A program made the position numbers and the translations under genes. From Silicimonas sp. (lineage in GTDB: Bacteria > Pseudomonadota > Alphaproteobacteria > Rhodobacterales > Rhodobacteraceae), in contig JAJDUZ010000066.1 of the NCBI GenBank assembly GCA_022826385.1, positions 141,596-205,595 of the forward strand: 64,000 bases of DNA. Reading direction: 5' to 3'. Below, piece by piece: positions 46,745 to 55,801 of the stretch; positions within the stretch are counted from its first letter, which is position 1; every line of letters starts with the position of its first letter. The notes below the pieces were generated by a model, which worked only from the letters and a program-made list of their open reading frames with translations, was not told where the DNA came from and did not search any database.

Positions 46745-47335
46745 TCAGGCAAGCTTTCTTAGGTCTTTTAGCGCACGCTTCTCAAGTGCATCCGGTGCGA
46801 CCTTCAAATGCTCTTTGATCCAAATGTAACCCTCTGTGCCGAATTCACTAACAAGCTTCAATGCTGCTTGCTCGCGGTGCTTAATAGAATTATCCGTTTG
46901 TATCACGCTCCGAAACACATCCAGTTTTCTTTCGCGCGGCGCGTCAGAAACCTGAAGGTAGTACATCAGAGCGTTTGCGATGTCGTACCCGTACTCGTGC
47001 CCCGCACATTGTCTAATGGAACTTACAAGCCTTTCACACGACAAGTTTTTCATGTCCAAACTGGCAAGAGTAGCGAAAGAGGAACCCTCATCATCTAGGA
47101 GTTCGCTAACAGTCTTCTGTTCCGCCTCCCGCCGAGCAGCAAGTCTTTCCGAATACCCCCGCTCAAAATTTATCCTATCGTCAATGTAAACTGGATTCTG
47201 TTTAAGTATTTGCTTCAACTCGGATATCTGCATTCCCCAAAGTTCTGCGTACTGCTCTAAGTTTTCGTGATGTGGCACTGACAAACTCAACTCCCTTTCG
47301 AGCAAAAAAATATCTATTGCACGAATGCTCTCCAA
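46745..47335 (-). CDS. Hypothetical 196-aa helical protein, AT-rich
   Basis: Not recognised. The predicted protein is helical and charged (HENLEQYAELWGMQISELKQ, YSERLAARREAEQKTVSELL, ALEKRALKDLRKLA), without signal peptide or membrane segment. Its DNA is clearly more AT-rich than the neighbours, and codon use differs, which suggests recent acquisition. The frame begins at TTG 47335 with no strong ribosome site; GTG or TTG codons further in are possible starts. It is convergent with gcvP and isolated. Confidence 0.55.
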   Translation of the reverse strand: MESIRAIDIFLLERELSLSVPHHENLEQYAELWGMQISELKQILKQNPVYIDDRINFERGYSERLAARREAEQKTVSELLDDEGSSFATLASLDMKNLSCERLVSSIRQCAGHEYGYDIANALMYYLQVSDAPRERKLDVFRSVIQTDNSIKHREQAALKLVSEFGTEGYIWIKEHLKVAPDALEKRALKDLRKLA

Positions 47336-47605
47336 ACAAGGTAATCCAGCTATCCTGTGGTTTTCGCAGCGGGAGCTATGGGCTCAGAGCGGCCATTCTC
47401 GCGCTTCATGAAATCTCGCCTCCGCCTACGCGCACAACAGGGCAGAACCAATTCGCCCACCGTTACCCACACAGTACCCACGTGTGCCCAAAACGAAACT
47501 CAGCCCTTCTCGTTTCCTCGACAGAACAACAAGACGATCCCGCGCCCGCACGAAAGTCTCGCCCAAGGCGCAACAAACAGCGCAGTTTAGAACCATTCCA
47601 AACCA
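47336..47605. other. Gene-free stretch before nfuA
   Basis: About 270 bases, part of a 326-base gap, with no protein-like ORF, tRNA or clear repeat. Short open frames on both strands have non-protein-like, Arg/Pro/Thr-biased composition. With the AT-rich gene to its left, it may be the edge of an insertion; no attachment-site repeats were found. Confidence 0.5.
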
Positions 47606-47634
47606 TTGACACCCGGGCCTCCGAGACGCATATC
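47606..47634 (+). promoter_or_regulatory. Candidate sigma-70-type promoter of nfuA
   Basis: TTGACA (47606-47611) is a perfect -35 consensus, followed after 17 bases by CATATC (47629-47634), a partial -10 match. The nfuA start lies 28 bases further, with AAGGA between. It is one of the few consensus-like promoters visible in this GC-rich window. Confidence 0.5.
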
Positions 47635-47661
47635 TAAAGCCTGACAAAAGGACTCGGACCC

Positions 47662-48225
47662 ATGTTCATTCAGACCGAAGCAACGCCGAACCCCGCAACG
47701 CTGAAATTCCTGCCCGGCCAGAACGTGCTGGGGGCCGGAACGGCTGATTTTCCCTCGGCAGACGCCGCCGAGAAATCGCCACTTGCACAGCGTATTTTCG
47801 CGGTCGACGGCGTGACGGGCGTTTTTCTGGGCGGTGATTTCGTCACCGTCACCAAGGAAGACGGTGTGGACTGGGACGTGGTCAAAGCCCCGATCCTTGG
47901 CGCGATCATGGAGCATTTCCAGTCCGGCCAACCCGTGATGGAAGGCGATGGTCCGGCCGCCTCGGGTCATGCCGAGCATGACGGCGAAGACGGCGAGATC
48001 GTCAACCAGATCAAAGAGTTGCTGGATACACGCGTACGCCCTGCCGTGGCGCAGGATGGCGGTGATATCGTGTTCCACGGGTTTGACCGCGGTGTGGTCT
48101 ATCTGCACATGCAAGGCGCCTGCGCGGGCTGCCCGTCTTCGACCCTGACCCTCAAGATGGGGATTGAAAACCTCCTTCGGCACTACATCCCCGAGGTGGT
48201 CGAGGTGCGCCCTGTCGCGGCCTGA
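47662..48225 (+). CDS. nfuA: NifU-like iron-sulfur scaffold/carrier (Nfu)
   Basis: 187 residues. The N-terminal Nfu domain starts MFIQTEATPNPATLKFLPGQ, and the C-terminal NifU domain carries the cluster-binding CxxC in GACAGCPSSTLTLKMGIENL. The protein carries [4Fe-4S] clusters to apo-enzymes in the cytoplasm; aconitase, SdhB-type or lipoyl synthase targets are known in relatives. A good promoter match lies upstream. tsaB follows after 6 bases, so nfuA-tsaB-rimI form a transcript. Confidence 0.94.
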   Translation: MFIQTEATPNPATLKFLPGQNVLGAGTADFPSADAAEKSPLAQRIFAVDGVTGVFLGGDFVTVTKEDGVDWDVVKAPILGAIMEHFQSGQPVMEGDGPAASGHAEHDGEDGEIVNQIKELLDTRVRPAVAQDGGDIVFHGFDRGVVYLHMQGACAGCPSSTLTLKMGIENLLRHYIPEVVEVRPVAA

Positions 48226-48231
48226 TCCGCG

Positions 48232-48924
48232 ATGACGCAGCCCCGTGGCGGCGAGCCGCTGTTTCTTTGCTTCGATACGTCCGGCCCATGGGTCGCGGCT
48301 TCGCTGTTCGAAGATGACGTGCCGTTGGGCGTCGATTTCGTCGACATGAAACGCGGTCAGGCGGAAGCCATCGTGCCGATGCTGGACGCCCTGCTGGCGA
48401 AGTCGTCCGTCACCTATGCGGATTTGGCCGCGATCGGCGTCGGCGTCGGCCCCGGCAACTTCACCGGCATCCGGATTTCCGTGTCGTTGGCTCGAGGGTT
48501 GTCGTTGTCGCTTGGTATCTCTGCTATCGCCATCTCATCCTTTGACCTGATGCGTGACCCATCCGGTCCTGCCGCTGAACCGGCCCTGTTGCTGAGCGTA
48601 CCGGCACCGCGCGACCAGGCCTATGTTCAAATCCAGCGCTATGGGGTTGCTGATGCGGCCCCCGAACTGATCGACCCGCTTCACCCGCCCGAGCATCTCG
48701 GTCGGGTCAACTTGCGGGTTCGGGGGGCTTTCGCCGGGACGATTGCCAAACAGTGGGACGCGCCTTTTGAGGACGCCGATCTTCAAGACATTCCCTATCG
48801 TCTGGGCAAGGCCACCAGCCACAAGTGGTCGCCAAACAGCGACCTGGTCGCGCCCGCGCCGCTTTATGTGCGTCCGCCCGATGCGGCGCCTGCCTCAGAC
48901 CCGCCCCCGGTGATCTTGCCATGA
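48232..48924 (+). CDS. tsaB: tRNA N6-threonylcarbamoyladenosine protein TsaB
   Basis: 230 residues of the ASKHA-fold TsaB family: LFLCFDTSGPWVAASLFEDD, MLDALLAKSSVTYADLAAIG and GVGVGPGNFTGIRISVSLAR. It works with TsaD and TsaE to make t6A in ANN-decoding tRNAs. rimI overlaps its stop by 4 bases, a very common bacterial arrangement. TsaD is not in this window. Confidence 0.93.
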   Translation: MTQPRGGEPLFLCFDTSGPWVAASLFEDDVPLGVDFVDMKRGQAEAIVPMLDALLAKSSVTYADLAAIGVGVGPGNFTGIRISVSLARGLSLSLGISAIAISSFDLMRDPSGPAAEPALLLSVPAPRDQAYVQIQRYGVADAAPELIDPLHPPEHLGRVNLRVRGAFAGTIAKQWDAPFEDADLQDIPYRLGKATSHKWSPNSDLVAPAPLYVRPPDAAPASDPPPVILP

Positions 48925-49358
48925 CGCCCGAGCACATGGCCGCGATCCATGCGCGTGCCATGACGTCGACCAGCCCTTGGACCGCGGACGATTTTCGGCA
49001 GCTTCTGTCCCCGCCCGGCACCTTCCTCGTCACGCAGTCCCCCTCGCAGTCGCAATCCACCGCGGCTTTCGCGCTTGGCCGGATCATTTTTGATGAAGCC
49101 GAGCTTCTGACACTGGCCGTCGATCCCGCCTTCCAGCGCCAGGGTTTTGGTCGCGCCTGCGTTGCCGCGTTCGAGGCCGAGGCCCTGTCGCAAGGTGCGC
49201 AACATCTTCACCTTGAAGTCGCCGCAACCAATGTCGCCGCGATTTCCCTCTATCGCGCGTCCGGTTGGCAGAAGGCCGGTCAGCGAAAAGCCTATTACAA
49301 AAGCGATACGGGCCGGATTGACGCGATTTTGATGTCCAAGCGTCTGAACCCCGATTAA
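48921..49358 (+). CDS. rimI: GNAT acetyltransferase, RimI type
   Basis: 145 residues. The acetyl-CoA motif is VDPAFQRQGFGRACVAAFE, followed by LEVAATNVAAISLYRASGW and an aromatic tail (RKAYYKSDTGRIDAILM), as in RimI, which acetylates the N-terminus of ribosomal protein S18. The start overlaps the tsaB stop (ATGA); the frame opens earlier at 48825. The tsaB-rimI context supports the assignment over other GNATs. Confidence 0.86.
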   Translation: MTPEHMAAIHARAMTSTSPWTADDFRQLLSPPGTFLVTQSPSQSQSTAAFALGRIIFDEAELLTLAVDPAFQRQGFGRACVAAFEAEALSQGAQHLHLEVAATNVAAISLYRASGWQKAGQRKAYYKSDTGRIDAILMSKRLNPD

Positions 49359-49503
49359 CCCCGCGTCATGCGAGGGATTTTCGCCCATGCTCTCAAGACT
49401 CCTATTGCCCCTCTCGGGCGTTCACGGCCTTAATCAAGGCATCAAGGGCGCCGGGGGGCTTGGCCCAACACGGTGCCCGGGAATATTCAACTGGGAGACT
49501 GTT

Positions 49504-50505
49504 ATGTCCTATCTGAAGAATGCGCTTGGCGGCGCTGCTGCGTTGGCTCTTATGGCCGGTGCCGCGCTGGCCGAGCCCGCGCTGATGTATGACCTTGGCG
49601 GCAAGTTCGACAAGTCGTTCAACGAAGCTGCTTACAATGGTGCCAAGCGCTGGGCCGACGAGACCGGCGAAAGCTACCAGGAAATCGAAGTCACCGCTGA
49701 AGCGCAACGCGTGCAGTTCGCAACGCGTCTGGCCGAAGCCGGGTACAACCCGATTGTCGTTCTGGGCTTCCAGAACGCGGCGACCGTCGAAGAAGTCGCG
49801 CCGAAATATCCGGACACCAAGTTCGCGATTATCGACGTGGGCTGGCTCGACATTCCAAACCTGCGCCAGATCACCTTTGCCGAGCATGAAGGCTCGTATC
49901 TTGTCGGCATGCTGGCGGCTATGGCGTCCGAGTCGAACACCGTCGGCTTTATCGGCGGCATGGACGTTCCGCTGATCCGTCACTTTGCCTGCGGCTATGC
50001 TCAAGGCGCCAAGGCGGTGAACCCGGACGTCACCGTGATCGCTAACATGACCGGCACCACGCCGGCAGCCTGGAACGACCCGGTGAAGGGCGGCGAACTG
50101 ACCAAGAGCCAGATCAGCCAGGGCGCTGATGTGGTCTATGCGGCAGCAGGCGGCACCGGCGTTGGTGTGCTTCAGGCGGCGGCCGATGCCGACATCCTGT
50201 CGATCGGCGTCGATTCGAACCAGAACCACCTGCACCCGGGCGAGGTTCTGACCTCGATGCTCAAGCGCGTCGACAACGCGGTCTATGACGTGTTCTCGGC
50301 AGGCGTTGACGGCTTCGAAGCCGGCGTCCACACGATGACGCTGGCCAATGACGGTGTCGGCTATGCGCTGGATGAAAACAACGCAAGCCTGATCACCGAC
50401 GACATGAAGGCGGCCGTGGAAGATGCCAAGGCCAAGATCATCGCGGGCGACCTCAGCGTCGTGGCCTACTACGAAAACGACAGCTGCCCGGCGCTCGAAT
50501 TCTGA
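49504..50505 (+). CDS. BMP-family nucleoside ABC transporter, substrate-binding protein
   Basis: 333 residues. There is a signal peptide (GGAAALALMAGAALAEP); the mature protein begins ALMYDLGGKFDKSFNEAAYNG, the Med/BMP basic-membrane-protein pattern, followed by FAEHEGSYLVGMLAAM and GAKAVNPDVTVI. The BMP family captures purine nucleosides or related bases. ATG 49504 has GGGAG six bases upstream; the longer frame from 49387 is not supported. It is the first gene of a four-gene importer operon. Confidence 0.91.
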   Translation: MSYLKNALGGAAALALMAGAALAEPALMYDLGGKFDKSFNEAAYNGAKRWADETGESYQEIEVTAEAQRVQFATRLAEAGYNPIVVLGFQNAATVEEVAPKYPDTKFAIIDVGWLDIPNLRQITFAEHEGSYLVGMLAAMASESNTVGFIGGMDVPLIRHFACGYAQGAKAVNPDVTVIANMTGTTPAAWNDPVKGGELTKSQISQGADVVYAAAGGTGVGVLQAAADADILSIGVDSNQNHLHPGEVLTSMLKRVDNAVYDVFSAGVDGFEAGVHTMTLANDGVGYALDENNASLITDDMKAAVEDAKAKIIAGDLSVVAYYENDSCPALEF

Positions 50506-52070
50506 TGAGCGACGGTGCAACAACGGGCGGGGCGGCTTCGGTCGCCCCTGCTATTGAACTCAAGGGCATTTCCAAAGCCTTCGGCCCGGTGCAGGCCAAC
50601 AAGGACATCTCGATCCGCGTGATGCCCGGCACCATCCACGGCATTATCGGAGAGAACGGCGCGGGCAAATCGACCCTGATGTCGATCCTTTATGGCTTCT
50701 ACAAGGCCGATGCCGGAGACATTTTCATCTCGGGCAACCGAACCGAGATCCCCGACAGCCAGGCCGCGATTGCCGCTGGCATCGGGATGGTGTTCCAGCA
50801 CTTCAAACTGGTCGAGAATTTCACCGTCCTCGAAAACGTTGTACTTGGGGCCGAAGACGGGGCGCGCCTGACGCCCTCGCTGGCCAAGGCGCGGCAATTG
50901 CTGACCGAGCTGGCCGAAGAATACCAGTTGAACGTCGACCCCGATGCGACGATCGAAGAGCTTTCGGTCGGCTACCAGCAACGGGTCGAAATCCTGAAGG
51001 CGCTCTATCGCAAAGCCGATATCCTGATCTTGGACGAGCCAACCGGCGTGCTGACGCCGTCCGAGGCCGACCACCTCTTCCGCATCCTCAAGGGACTGCG
51101 CGACGAGGGAAAAACGATCATCCTGATCACCCACAAGCTGCGCGAAATCATGGATGTGACCGACACCGTCAGCGTGATGCGCCGGGGCGAGATGACGGCG
51201 ACGGTGAAGACGTCTGAAACCAACCCGTCGGAACTGGCCGAGATGATGGTCGGGCGCAAGGTTCTGCTGCGCGTTGACAAGGAACCGGCCCAACCCAAGG
51301 GCAACGTGCTTGAGGTCGAGAACCTGAGCGTCGTCGACGAAGATGGCGTGCAGCGGTTGAAGAATATTAGCCTGAACGTCCGCGCCGGCGAAATCGTGGG
51401 CATCGCAGGTGTGGCCGGCAATGGCCAGTCGGAACTGCTGGAGGTTCTGGGCGGCTATCGCAGCGCGACCGGGCGCATCCTGCTGAACGGGGAAGAGATC
51501 GACCTGACAGGGGCCCGGTCCGACGGGCAGACACGCCGCGCGCGTGGCATTGCCCACGTGCCGGAAGATCGCCACAAAGAAGGTCTGATCCTCGACTTTT
51601 TTGCTTGGGAAAACATGGTGTTCGGCTATCATCACGCCCCCGAATTCCAGAAGAACCCCCGCTTCATGAGCAACGCCGCGATCAAGGCCGATTGTGAAGC
51701 GAAGATGGAGCGTTTCGACGTGCGCCCGCCGATCCCGTCGCTGGCGGCCAAGAACTTCTCGGGCGGCAACCAGCAGAAGATCGTGCTGGCCCGCGAGATC
51801 GAACGGGACCCGGACCTGCTGCTGGTCGGTCAGCCGACGCGCGGGGTCGATATCGGTGCGATCGAGTTCATCCACCAGCAGATCGTCGCGCTGCGCGACA
51901 AGGGCAAGGCGATCCTTCTGGTCTCGGTCGAGCTGGACGAAATCCTGTCTCTGGCCGATCGGATCGCCGTGATGTTCGACGGTCAGATCATGGGCGAGCG
52001 GCTGGCAAGCGAAACCAATGAACAGGAACTCGGCCTGCTGATGGCCGGTGTCACGCAGGGGGCCGCCTAG
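50505..52070 (+). CDS. Nucleoside ABC transporter, ATP-binding protein (two ABC domains)
   Basis: 521 residues with two ABC cassettes, as in sugar/nucleoside importers. Domain 1: IGENGAGKSTLMSILYGFYK, signature LSVGYQQRVEILKALY, Walker B ILILDEPTGVLTP. Domain 2: a degenerate Walker A, AGVAGNGQSELLEVLGG, and signature FSGGNQQKIVLAREIER with RGVDIGAIEFIH. It drives uptake with the two permeases that follow. The start overlaps the BMP-gene stop by one base (TGATG). Confidence 0.93.
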   Translation: MSDGATTGGAASVAPAIELKGISKAFGPVQANKDISIRVMPGTIHGIIGENGAGKSTLMSILYGFYKADAGDIFISGNRTEIPDSQAAIAAGIGMVFQHFKLVENFTVLENVVLGAEDGARLTPSLAKARQLLTELAEEYQLNVDPDATIEELSVGYQQRVEILKALYRKADILILDEPTGVLTPSEADHLFRILKGLRDEGKTIILITHKLREIMDVTDTVSVMRRGEMTATVKTSETNPSELAEMMVGRKVLLRVDKEPAQPKGNVLEVENLSVVDEDGVQRLKNISLNVRAGEIVGIAGVAGNGQSELLEVLGGYRSATGRILLNGEEIDLTGARSDGQTRRARGIAHVPEDRHKEGLILDFFAWENMVFGYHHAPEFQKNPRFMSNAAIKADCEAKMERFDVRPPIPSLAAKNFSGGNQQKIVLAREIERDPDLLLVGQPTRGVDIGAIEFIHQQIVALRDKGKAILLVSVELDEILSLADRIAVMFDGQIMGERLASETNEQELGLLMAGVTQGAA

Positions 52071-52087
52071 CGCGGAAACGGGGGCGA

Positions 52088-53179
52088 ATGGACGTAATAC
52101 CAAAGTGGGCCGATGCGATCCTGATCCCGCTGATCTCGATCATACTGGCCTTCATCATCTCGGCGCTTGTCATCCTTGCGATTGGCGAAGACCCGATCAA
52201 CGCGCTGCAACTGATGGTGCAAGGCACGTTCGGGAACTCGGCCGGGATCGGCTTCATGCTGTTCTATGCCACGAATTTCATCTTCACCGGGCTTGCCGTG
52301 GCCATCGCTTTTCATGCGCGCCTCTTCAATATCGGCGGTGAAGGGCAGGCGATGCTGGGCGGGCTGGGGGTTGCCTTTGTCTGCCTGGCCGTGCCGTGGC
52401 CACATTGGACCATCGCGCTGCCCTTTGCCCTGATCGGCGGAGCGCTTTTCGGGGCCGGCTGGGCGTTGATCCCGGCTTGGCTGCAAGCGAAACGCGGCAG
52501 TCACATCGTCATCACGACGATCATGTTCAACTTCATCGCCTCGGCGCTTCTGGTCTATCTGCTGGTCGAAGTGCTGAAGCCCGCGGGCTCGATGGACCCG
52601 GCCACGCCGCGCTTCCCGGAAGGGGCGCACTTGCCGCGCATGTCCGACATCCTTGGTGCTGTCGGCATCCCGTTCTCGGACGCGGCACCGGTGAATGTCA
52701 GCTTCTTCATCGCGCTTCTGGCCTGCTATCTGTTCTGGCTGCTGGTCTGGCGAACACGGCTTGGCTATGAAATCCGCGCTTATGGTCAAAGTGAATCGGC
52801 TGCGCGGTATGCTGGCATTTCGCCGACGAAGATCATCCTGATTGCCATGGTGATTTCGGGCGCTCTGGCGGGATGCATGGCGATCAACAACGTGATGGCC
52901 GCCGAACGCCTTGTCCTCAACTCGGTCGAAGGTGCGGGCTTCATCGGGATCGCGGTGGCGCTTATGGGCCGGTCGCATCCGGTTGGCGTGTTGTTGGCCT
53001 CGCTTCTCTTCGGCTTCCTTGTGCAGGGCGGCGCCGAGATCGACTTCTGGACGAACATTCCCCGCGAACTGATCGTCGTCGTGCAGGCGCTGGTGATCCT
53101 GTTCACCGGTGCACTCGACAACATGGTGCGGGTGCCCTTGGCAAAGGTGTTCCTGATGTTCCGCAAGCGAGAGGCGTGA
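52088..53179 (+). CDS. Nucleoside ABC transporter permease (first)
   Basis: 363 residues with about eight to ten transmembrane helices. The BPD_transp_2 pattern includes HARLFNIGGEGQAMLGGLGV and VWRTRLGYEIRAYGQSESAARYAGI, followed by GFIGIAVALMGRSHPVGVLL. This is the YufP-like subunit of BMP-type importers. It begins 17 bases after the ATPase gene; the second permease starts 3 bases after its stop. Confidence 0.92.
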   Translation: MDVIPKWADAILIPLISIILAFIISALVILAIGEDPINALQLMVQGTFGNSAGIGFMLFYATNFIFTGLAVAIAFHARLFNIGGEGQAMLGGLGVAFVCLAVPWPHWTIALPFALIGGALFGAGWALIPAWLQAKRGSHIVITTIMFNFIASALLVYLLVEVLKPAGSMDPATPRFPEGAHLPRMSDILGAVGIPFSDAAPVNVSFFIALLACYLFWLLVWRTRLGYEIRAYGQSESAARYAGISPTKIILIAMVISGALAGCMAINNVMAAERLVLNSVEGAGFIGIAVALMGRSHPVGVLLASLLFGFLVQGGAEIDFWTNIPRELIVVVQALVILFTGALDNMVRVPLAKVFLMFRKREA

Positions 53180-53182
53180 TCG

Positions 53183-54151
53183 ATGGACTTCCTCACCCTT
53201 TTGCAAATCTTCGACTCAAGCGTCCGTCTCGCGACGCCCTTGCTGTTCGCCTGTCTGGCCGGGCTGTTCTCGGAACGGGCGGGCATCTTCGACATCGGGC
53301 TCGAAGGCAAGATGCTGGCCGCCGCCTTCTTCTCGGCCGCGTTTGCCGCAATCAGCGGGTCGGTCTGGGTCGGCCTGTTGGCAGGCATTGGTGCATCGCT
53401 GGCGCTGAGCCTTGTGCACGGACTGGCCTCGATCACCTTCCGCGGCAACCAGTTGATCTCGGGCGTTGCGATCAACTTCCTGGCGGCAGGTCTGACGGTG
53501 TTGATCGCCCAAAGCTGGTTCCAGCAAGGGGGACGCACCCCGTCGCTTTCCGGCAACGCGCGGTTCAACGAGATCACGTTGCCCTTCGCAGATGCGGTGC
53601 GCGACATTCCCTATTTCGGTCCCATCTATGCAGACCTGATCTCGGGGCACTCGATCCTGGTTTATGTCGCGTTCCTGACCGTGCCTTTGACATGGTACCT
53701 GCTGTTCCGCACGCGCTTCGGTCTGCGACTGCGCGCCGTGGGCGAGAACCCGGCCGCCGTGGATACGGCAGGCATCTCGGTCTTACGGCTGCGCTATTCG
53801 GCCGTGGCGATTTGCGGTGTGCTCTGCGGATTGTCAGGCGCCTATCTGGCCACCGGTTTGCAGGCGCTCTTCGTGAAAGACATGTCGTCCGGGCGCGGCT
53901 TCATCGCGCTGGCCGCGTTGATCTTCGCCAAGTGGCGCCCGTGGTACGCGTTGTGGGCCTGCCTGCTGTTCGGGTTCCTGCAAGCCCTGTCTTTGCGCCC
54001 CGACGCGGTCGAGGCGGTCACCCAAGTCAAGGTGCCGGGCCAGTTGCTGGACGCGCTGCCCTATATCCTGACGGTCGTGATCCTTGCGGGGTTCGTCGGC
54101 AAGGCCATACCGCCCCGCGCGGGAGGCGAGCCTTACGTGAAAGAGCGTTAA
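53183..54151 (+). CDS. Nucleoside ABC transporter permease (second)
   Basis: 322 residues, membrane-spanning, of the YufQ-like branch: FSERAGIFDIGLEGKMLAAA near the N-terminus, FRTRFGLRLRAVGENPAAVD, and SSGRGFIALAALIFAKWRPW. It forms the translocation pore with the preceding permease. It is the last gene of the importer operon; a GC-rich imperfect hairpin (CCGCCC with GGGCGG, about 54182-54209) follows. Confidence 0.92.
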   Translation: MDFLTLLQIFDSSVRLATPLLFACLAGLFSERAGIFDIGLEGKMLAAAFFSAAFAAISGSVWVGLLAGIGASLALSLVHGLASITFRGNQLISGVAINFLAAGLTVLIAQSWFQQGGRTPSLSGNARFNEITLPFADAVRDIPYFGPIYADLISGHSILVYVAFLTVPLTWYLLFRTRFGLRLRAVGENPAAVDTAGISVLRLRYSAVAICGVLCGLSGAYLATGLQALFVKDMSSGRGFIALAALIFAKWRPWYALWACLLFGFLQALSLRPDAVEAVTQVKVPGQLLDALPYILTVVILAGFVGKAIPPRAGGEPYVKER

Positions 54152-54299
54152 GAAACGCGTGGCTTAAAAACCACCCCCAGCCCGCCCTTATTATACCGGT
54201 CGGGCGGTTGAGGTTGCGTTAAGCGTTTTGGAGAAAGTGCGCCGATCTCGCATTGCAGGTCGATGTCGCACAGCCTGCTCACGACACGCGTCGTGGAAT

Positions 54300-54330
54300 G
54301 AACCGGGCGCAGCCATCGCCCGCCCGGTTC
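54300..54330 (-). terminator. Hairpin after the metallo-hydrolase gene
   Basis: GAACCGGGCG (54300-54309) pairs perfectly with CGCCCGGTTC (54321-54330) across 11 bases, 10 bases downstream of the minus-strand gene's stop. No T-run is present, so termination strength is uncertain. Confidence 0.55.
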
Positions 54331-54340
54331 GGCTCATGTC

Positions 54341-55273
54341 TCAGAGCATCATCTGATAGCTGGCCGGCACATAGCGGAAGCCGCCTTCGCCGCGCGGCTC
54401 GACAAAGCCCATGCCCGGGAACGGCATGTGATAGCCGATCAGCGGGATCTTGTCGGCTGCGACCATGCCGAGGATCTTCTTCCGGGTGGCCGCCGCCGCC
54501 GCCTTGTCCATGTCAAAGCGCACTTCCCACTCGGGATAGCCCAGCGACCAGACATAGTGGTTCGCGGTATCCGCCATCAGCAGCACCTGCTCACCGCCCG
54601 ATTCAACCATATAAGTCATGTGACCGGGCGTATGACCAAAGGCCGAAACAGCCGTGATGCCCGACACGACGTCGTCACCATCACCAAGGAAGGTCATGTT
54701 CTCGGCAAACGGGCGCACCTTGCCGTCAAACCGCTCGTTCTCGGCGCCGGCCCAGTGGTCGAATTCGACCTGACCGGTGACATAGCGCGCGTTCGGATAG
54801 GTGGCATTGCCCGCATCGTCGGTCAGACCGCCGATATGGTCGCCATGCATATGCGTGATGACCACGATCGTGACGTCTGCGGCTTCGATCCCGGCTGCGT
54901 TCAGCGCCGCAAGCGTGCCCGCGGCTGAAAGGCCAGCATCGAACAGGACAATATCGGACCCGGTGTTCACAACCGTCGGCGTGAAGAAGAACTGCGCCTT
55001 GTCGGTCGGAATGAAATTCGACGCGCTGACATCCGCAAACTCTTCTTCCGACACGTTGCGGCCGAAGATGGTTTGAATGCCCTCATCAACCGTGCGGGTC
55101 CCGGCCAGCAGGGTCGACACCTGGAAATCTCCACGGGCGAAGGTGTTGTGGATGGCGTTCGACGGCGCGGCATGACCACCGGCCAAGGCCAGCTTCGGGG
55201 CGCTGGCCGCTGCAAGCGGCAGGGCTGCGCCACCAATCAATGCTGTTCGTCTCGAGATAATAGGGGACGTCAT
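54341..55273 (-). CDS. Exported metallo-beta-lactamase-fold hydrolase (Tat substrate)
   Basis: 310 residues. The N-terminal twin-arginine signal ISRRTALIGGAALPLAAASA is followed by a mature MBL domain with the zinc motif ITHMHGDHIGGL, FGHTPGHMTY, and a later conserved Asp/His (LLMADTANHYVWS). The enzyme should be folded and loaded with metal in the cytoplasm and sent to the periplasm. The substrate is unknown; quorum-quenching lactonases are one related group. ATG 55273 has GGAG seven bases upstream; the frame to 55477 is not needed. Confidence 0.86.
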   Translation of the reverse strand: MTSPIISRRTALIGGAALPLAAASAPKLALAGGHAAPSNAIHNTFARGDFQVSTLLAGTRTVDEGIQTIFGRNVSEEEFADVSASNFIPTDKAQFFFTPTVVNTGSDIVLFDAGLSAAGTLAALNAAGIEAADVTIVVITHMHGDHIGGLTDDAGNATYPNARYVTGQVEFDHWAGAENERFDGKVRPFAENMTFLGDGDDVVSGITAVSAFGHTPGHMTYMVESGGEQVLLMADTANHYVWSLGYPEWEVRFDMDKAAAAATRKKILGMVAADKIPLIGYHMPFPGMGFVEPRGEGGFRYVPASYQMML

Positions 55274-55349
55274 GGAAGTGCTCCTTTTGGACCATGTCGT
55301 CATGGGAAATAGATCGTCTGACCAGCAAGCAAGAAAAAAAATCGATTTT

Positions 55350-55754
55350 TTATTCCCACCAGCGGTCAATCGCGGAAATGTCATCATCCGACCAGCCGAA
55401 ATGATGCGCCAATTCGTGGACATAGACATGCGCGACCAGTTCGGCCAGTGTGACATCCCCCCGGGCGATCCACTCATCCAGAATGGCCCGGCGAAAGAGC
55501 CAGATCGTATCCGGCCGGTCCGGTTGATCCGCCACCGATTTCTCGGTCATCGGAACGCCGTCATAAAGCCCGGTCAGGGCAAACGGGTCTTCGATCCCCA
55601 GATCGTCCAGCATTGCATCATCCGCGAACTCCTCGACCCGCAACAGCACCGCTTCGGCCGGCCCCCGAAACACATCCGGCAAGGCATCCCGCGTGGCAAA
55701 GGCCAAACGCGCCATCTCATCGGCATCCGGTGCCGTGCTGTTGCTGTCGATCAT
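55350..55754 (-). CDS. Minimal zincin-like metallopeptidase (DUF1025/PF06262)
   Basis: 134 residues. The zinc motif HELAHHFGWSDDDI near the C-terminus gives HExxH with a downstream acidic residue, in the short single-domain form typical of this family. No signal peptide is seen, so it is cytosolic. Its substrate is unknown. It is divergent from gltX with 47 bases between the starts. Confidence 0.84.
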   Translation of the reverse strand: MIDSNSTAPDADEMARLAFATRDALPDVFRGPAEAVLLRVEEFADDAMLDDLGIEDPFALTGLYDGVPMTEKSVADQPDRPDTIWLFRRAILDEWIARGDVTLAELVAHVYVHELAHHFGWSDDDISAIDRWWE

Positions 55755-55801
55755 GCCTCAGATATGGACAAAACCGCGCCCATGTGAAAGAGCCTCGCGC
55801 C

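Noticed and set aside
47336..47661. Possible tRNA or attachment site before nfuA
   Set aside because: No cloverleaf, T-loop or CCA end could be built on either strand, and no flanking direct repeats were found.
50469..52103. 544-codon open frame antisense to the ABC ATPase gene
   Set aside because: No protein-like motifs; the sense frame has both ABC cassettes.
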